Source: Candidatus Neomicrothrix sp. UBA2110 (GTDB lineage Bacteria; Actinomycetota; Acidimicrobiia; Acidimicrobiales; Poriferisodalaceae). Taken from it: a DNA stretch of 7,819 nt. The notes beneath the pieces are model-generated. The model did not search any database and was not told where the DNA came from. It saw only the letters and a program-made list of their open reading frames with translations. Positions 5,879-7,819 of the stretch are shown one piece after another. Every line of letters begins with the position of its first letter. The first letter of the stretch is position 1. Position numbers and translations under genes: made by a program. The stretch lies in contig DCYM01000221.1 of NCBI GenBank assembly GCA_002331465.1, positions 1 to 7,819 on the forward strand, written 5' to 3'.

Positions 5879-7819
5879 TTAGACGCGCGGGATCTCCCGC
5901 TCATCGTAGGTTTCGATCACATCGCCTTCTTTGAGGTCCGTGAAATCAGAGAGTCCGATACCGCATTCCATCCCTGCGTTTACTTGAGGCACTGAATCTT
6001 GGAAGTGGCGAAGTGATGCAACTTCTCCCTTCCAAATAATTGTGCCTTCGCGTAAGAATCGAACCTTTGCCCCGTCCTTGATAGTTCCGTGTTCAACGAA
6101 ACAACCTGCAACTGGTCCTACTCGCGAGATGCGGAAGACTTCACGCACCTGCGCTTCGCCAGTGACGATCTCTTCGAATTCCGGTTCGAGCATTCCGAGC
6201 ATCGCGTTTTCGATGTCTTCGAGCAGTTGATAAATGATTTCATACAGTCGAATTTCGACATCTTCTAGCTCGGCTGCTTCTCGCGCTTTTCGGTCGGGAC
6301 GAACGTTAAATCCGATGATCGTGGCATTCGACGCGATCGCCAACTGGACATCATTTTCGTTGACTCCGCCTACGCCTCTGCTGACGAATGAAAGTTTGAC
6401 TTCTTCGCGTTCCAGTTTGCGCAAGCTGTCTGTCACTGCTTCCAAGGAGCCGTGGACATCAGCTTTGAGAACCAGATTCAATGTGGCGGCCTCGCCAGCT
6501 CGGATCTGCTTGAAGATGTCTTCGAGCTTGGCGCCAACGGCGCCTGAGGAAGATGCGTTGGCCATGCTGGCTTGACGCTGCCAATGTTCCCGCGTGTCGG
6601 CCACTCGACTGGCAGTTTTTTCGTCAGGCGCAACAGTAAACATGTCGCCTGACCGTGGAACCTCTGACAGACCAAGAACTTCCACCGGAACTGAGGGCCC
6701 GGCTTCTTTGATCGTGTTGCCAAGATCGTCTGTCATCGCCCGCACTCGACCCCATGCAGCACCGGCGACCATGGGGTCGCCAACTGAGAGCATGCCCTGC
6801 TGCACTAGCACCGTGGCGACTGGGCCTCGTCCTCGGTCAAGATTTGCTTCTAGAACAGTTCCGATGGCACGACCGTCTGGCGCAGCTCGAAGCTCTTCAA
6901 GTTCTGCGACTAAAACAATTTGGTCAAGAAGCTCATCTATCCCGTCTTCGGTCATTGCCGAGACGGGAACAGTGATGACATCTCCTCCATAGGACTCGGG
7001 TATTAGGTCACGTTCAGCCAATTGAGCCAGGACGCGGTTGGGATCGGCACCTTCGCGATCCATTTTGTTGATTGCAACGACGATTGGCACCTCGGCCGCC
7101 CGTGCGTGATCTATAGCTTCAAGGGTTTGGGGCATGACGCCATCATCGGCCGCAACTACCAGAATGACGATGTCCGTGGCTTGGGCACCGCGGGCGCGCA
7201 TAGACGTAAAGGCCGCGTGGCCAGGAGTGTCAATGAACGTAAGCGCCTGTCCATTTCTTTCAACCTGGTAGGCACCTATGTGTTGTGTTATGCCGCCCGC
7301 TTCGCCGTCGACGACGTTGGAAGATCTGATGCGGTCCAAAAGCAATGTTTTTCCATGGTCAACATGACCCATAACTGTGATTACCGGCGGGCGCGGCGCC
7401 GACCCTAAAGCCTCGAGATCGATATCTAGAACTTTGAGAATCTCTTCTTCTTGTTCAGCGCCAGGATCGACGATACGTATCTGGGCACCTAACTCAGCGG
7501 CAAAGAGTTCGACCATGTCGTCGCTCAGTGATTGAGTCGCGGTAACCATTTCTCCTTGTTGAAGGAGGAATCGAACAACGTCAGCAGCGGAGCGATTTAA
7601 ATTACCCGCAAGTTCTTGCGCAGTCGAACCGCGTTCGATTACGACCTCACCCTGAGGAACCGGCGCGTCCACAGGCGTGTACGTAGCAAGCTCCTGGGGC
7701 TGTAATTCCTCGCGCTGACGTCTACGCCGCTTTTGCTTTCGGCCTCGTCGCTGTTGAGGGCCTCCTCGAGGGCCGCCAGGACGACCACCAGGACCGCCAC
7801 CAGGACCACCAGGACCACC
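5879..7819 (-). CDS. infB: Translation initiation factor IF-2, partial (N-terminus outside window)
   Basis: IF-2 is the GTPase that places initiator fMet-tRNA on the 30S subunit and promotes 50S joining. The frame stays open to the window edge, giving 646 visible residues; the start is outside. Visible residues 1-21 are a Gly-Pro repeat and 24-36 a very basic segment, followed by an IF2_N domain (about 57-111). The G domain follows with GHVDHGKT (151-158), switch I GGITQHIGA (175-183), DTPGH (197-201), NKMD (251-254) and SAM (287-289). After it come the beta-barrel domain II (about 313-400) and the C-terminal domains (about 440-640), whose last domain binds fMet-tRNA; the end is YDEREIPRV. 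A long, low-complexity N-terminal arm is typical of actinobacterial IF-2. A GTG at 7672 could be mistaken for a start but is internal. Confidence 0.97.
   Translation of the reverse strand, partial: GGPGGPGGGPGGRPGGPRGGPQQRRGRKQKRRRRQREELQPQELATYTPVDAPVPQGEVVIERGSTAQELAGNLNRSAADVVRFLLQQGEMVTATQSLSDDMVELFAAELGAQIRIVDPGAEQEEEILKVLDIDLEALGSAPRPPVITVMGHVDHGKTLLLDRIRSSNVVDGEAGGITQHIGAYQVERNGQALTFIDTPGHAAFTSMRARGAQATDIVILVVAADDGVMPQTLEAIDHARAAEVPIVVAINKMDREGADPNRVLAQLAERDLIPESYGGDVITVPVSAMTEDGIDELLDQIVLVAELEELRAAPDGRAIGTVLEANLDRGRGPVATVLVQQGMLSVGDPMVAGAAWGRVRAMTDDLGNTIKEAGPSVPVEVLGLSEVPRSGDMFTVAPDEKTASRVADTREHWQRQASMANASSSGAVGAKLEDIFKQIRAGEAATLNLVLKADVHGSLEAVTDSLRKLEREEVKLSFVSRGVGGVNENDVQLAIASNATIIGFNVRPDRKAREAAELEDVEIRLYEIIYQLLEDIENAMLGMLEPEFEEIVTGEAQVREVFRISRVGPVAGCFVEHGTIKDGAKVRFLREGTIIWKGEVASLRHFQDSVPQVNAGMECGIGLSDFTDLKEGDVIETYDEREIPRV
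7757..7819 (-). repeat. Gly-Pro low-complexity repeat of IF-2
   Basis: GGT/GGC and CCT codons recur with a rough nine-base period, encoding GGP-GGP-GGGP-GGRP-GGP units (21 residues) up to the window edge. It probably continues beyond it. This is the disordered arm before the basic RRGRKQKRRRR segment. Confidence 0.8.

Noticed and set aside
6594..7408. Two plus-strand open frames of about 130 residues
   Set aside because: Both are antisense shadows of the infB G domain and domain II; their Ser/Arg-rich composition mirrors the codon bias of the real gene.
5879..7672. GTG at 7672 as the infB start
   Set aside because: The frame stays open through 49 more codons to the window edge and encodes the Gly-Pro/Arg arm typical of IF-2, so this GTG is internal.
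1..7819. A new defence, mobile or biosynthetic system
   Set aside because: Every long minus-strand frame belongs to a known housekeeping family in its usual order; no unexplained gene-sized space remains.

Overview
This is an ordinary housekeeping stretch. All seven genes lie on the minus strand, so transcription runs from high to low coordinates: infB (5' end cut off by the window) - rbfA - truB - ribF - rpsO - pnp - dapB (3' end cut off). This is the conserved bacterial translation/RNA-processing cluster. I see no mobile element, CRISPR array, tRNA, rRNA, toxin or defence gene, and no plus-strand gene; plus-strand open frames are shadows of the minus-strand genes.

The source looks like an actinobacterium of moderate base composition (G+C near one half by eye). 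The reasons are the gene order, the PNPase signature stretches (FFRREGRASDDAILTC, MHHYNFPPFSTGEAGF), the RibF start (YDGVHRGHR), and the Gly-Pro/Arg-rich N-terminal arm of IF-2. An Acidimicrobiia-like lineage would fit, but that is a guess and needs a tree.

Layout: 7819-5879 infB (translation initiation GTPase); 5842-5441 rbfA (30S maturation); 5441-4578 truB (tRNA U55 pseudouridine), overlapping rbfA by one base; 4500-3556 ribF (FMN/FAD synthesis), starting at GTG or TTG without a Shine-Dalgarno; 3416-3159 rpsO (S15); 2984-540 pnp (3'-5' RNA phosphorolysis); 419-1 dapB (lysine/diaminopimelate synthesis). There is no gene-free stretch over 300 bases. The largest gaps are 2985-3158, 3417-3555 and 420-539.

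The most interesting signals are in these gaps and are RNA structures: a nested leader before rpsO that can mask its ribosome binding site and has a candidate internal promoter; a GC-rich hairpin just after rpsO and another abutting the pnp ribosome binding site (comparable in place to the E. coli rpsO-pnp control region); and a 16-bp stem-loop between pnp and dapB. They suggest that the distal genes are controlled separately from the infB-rbfA-truB part. I found no convincing new biological system; the findings are modest regulatory hypotheses.
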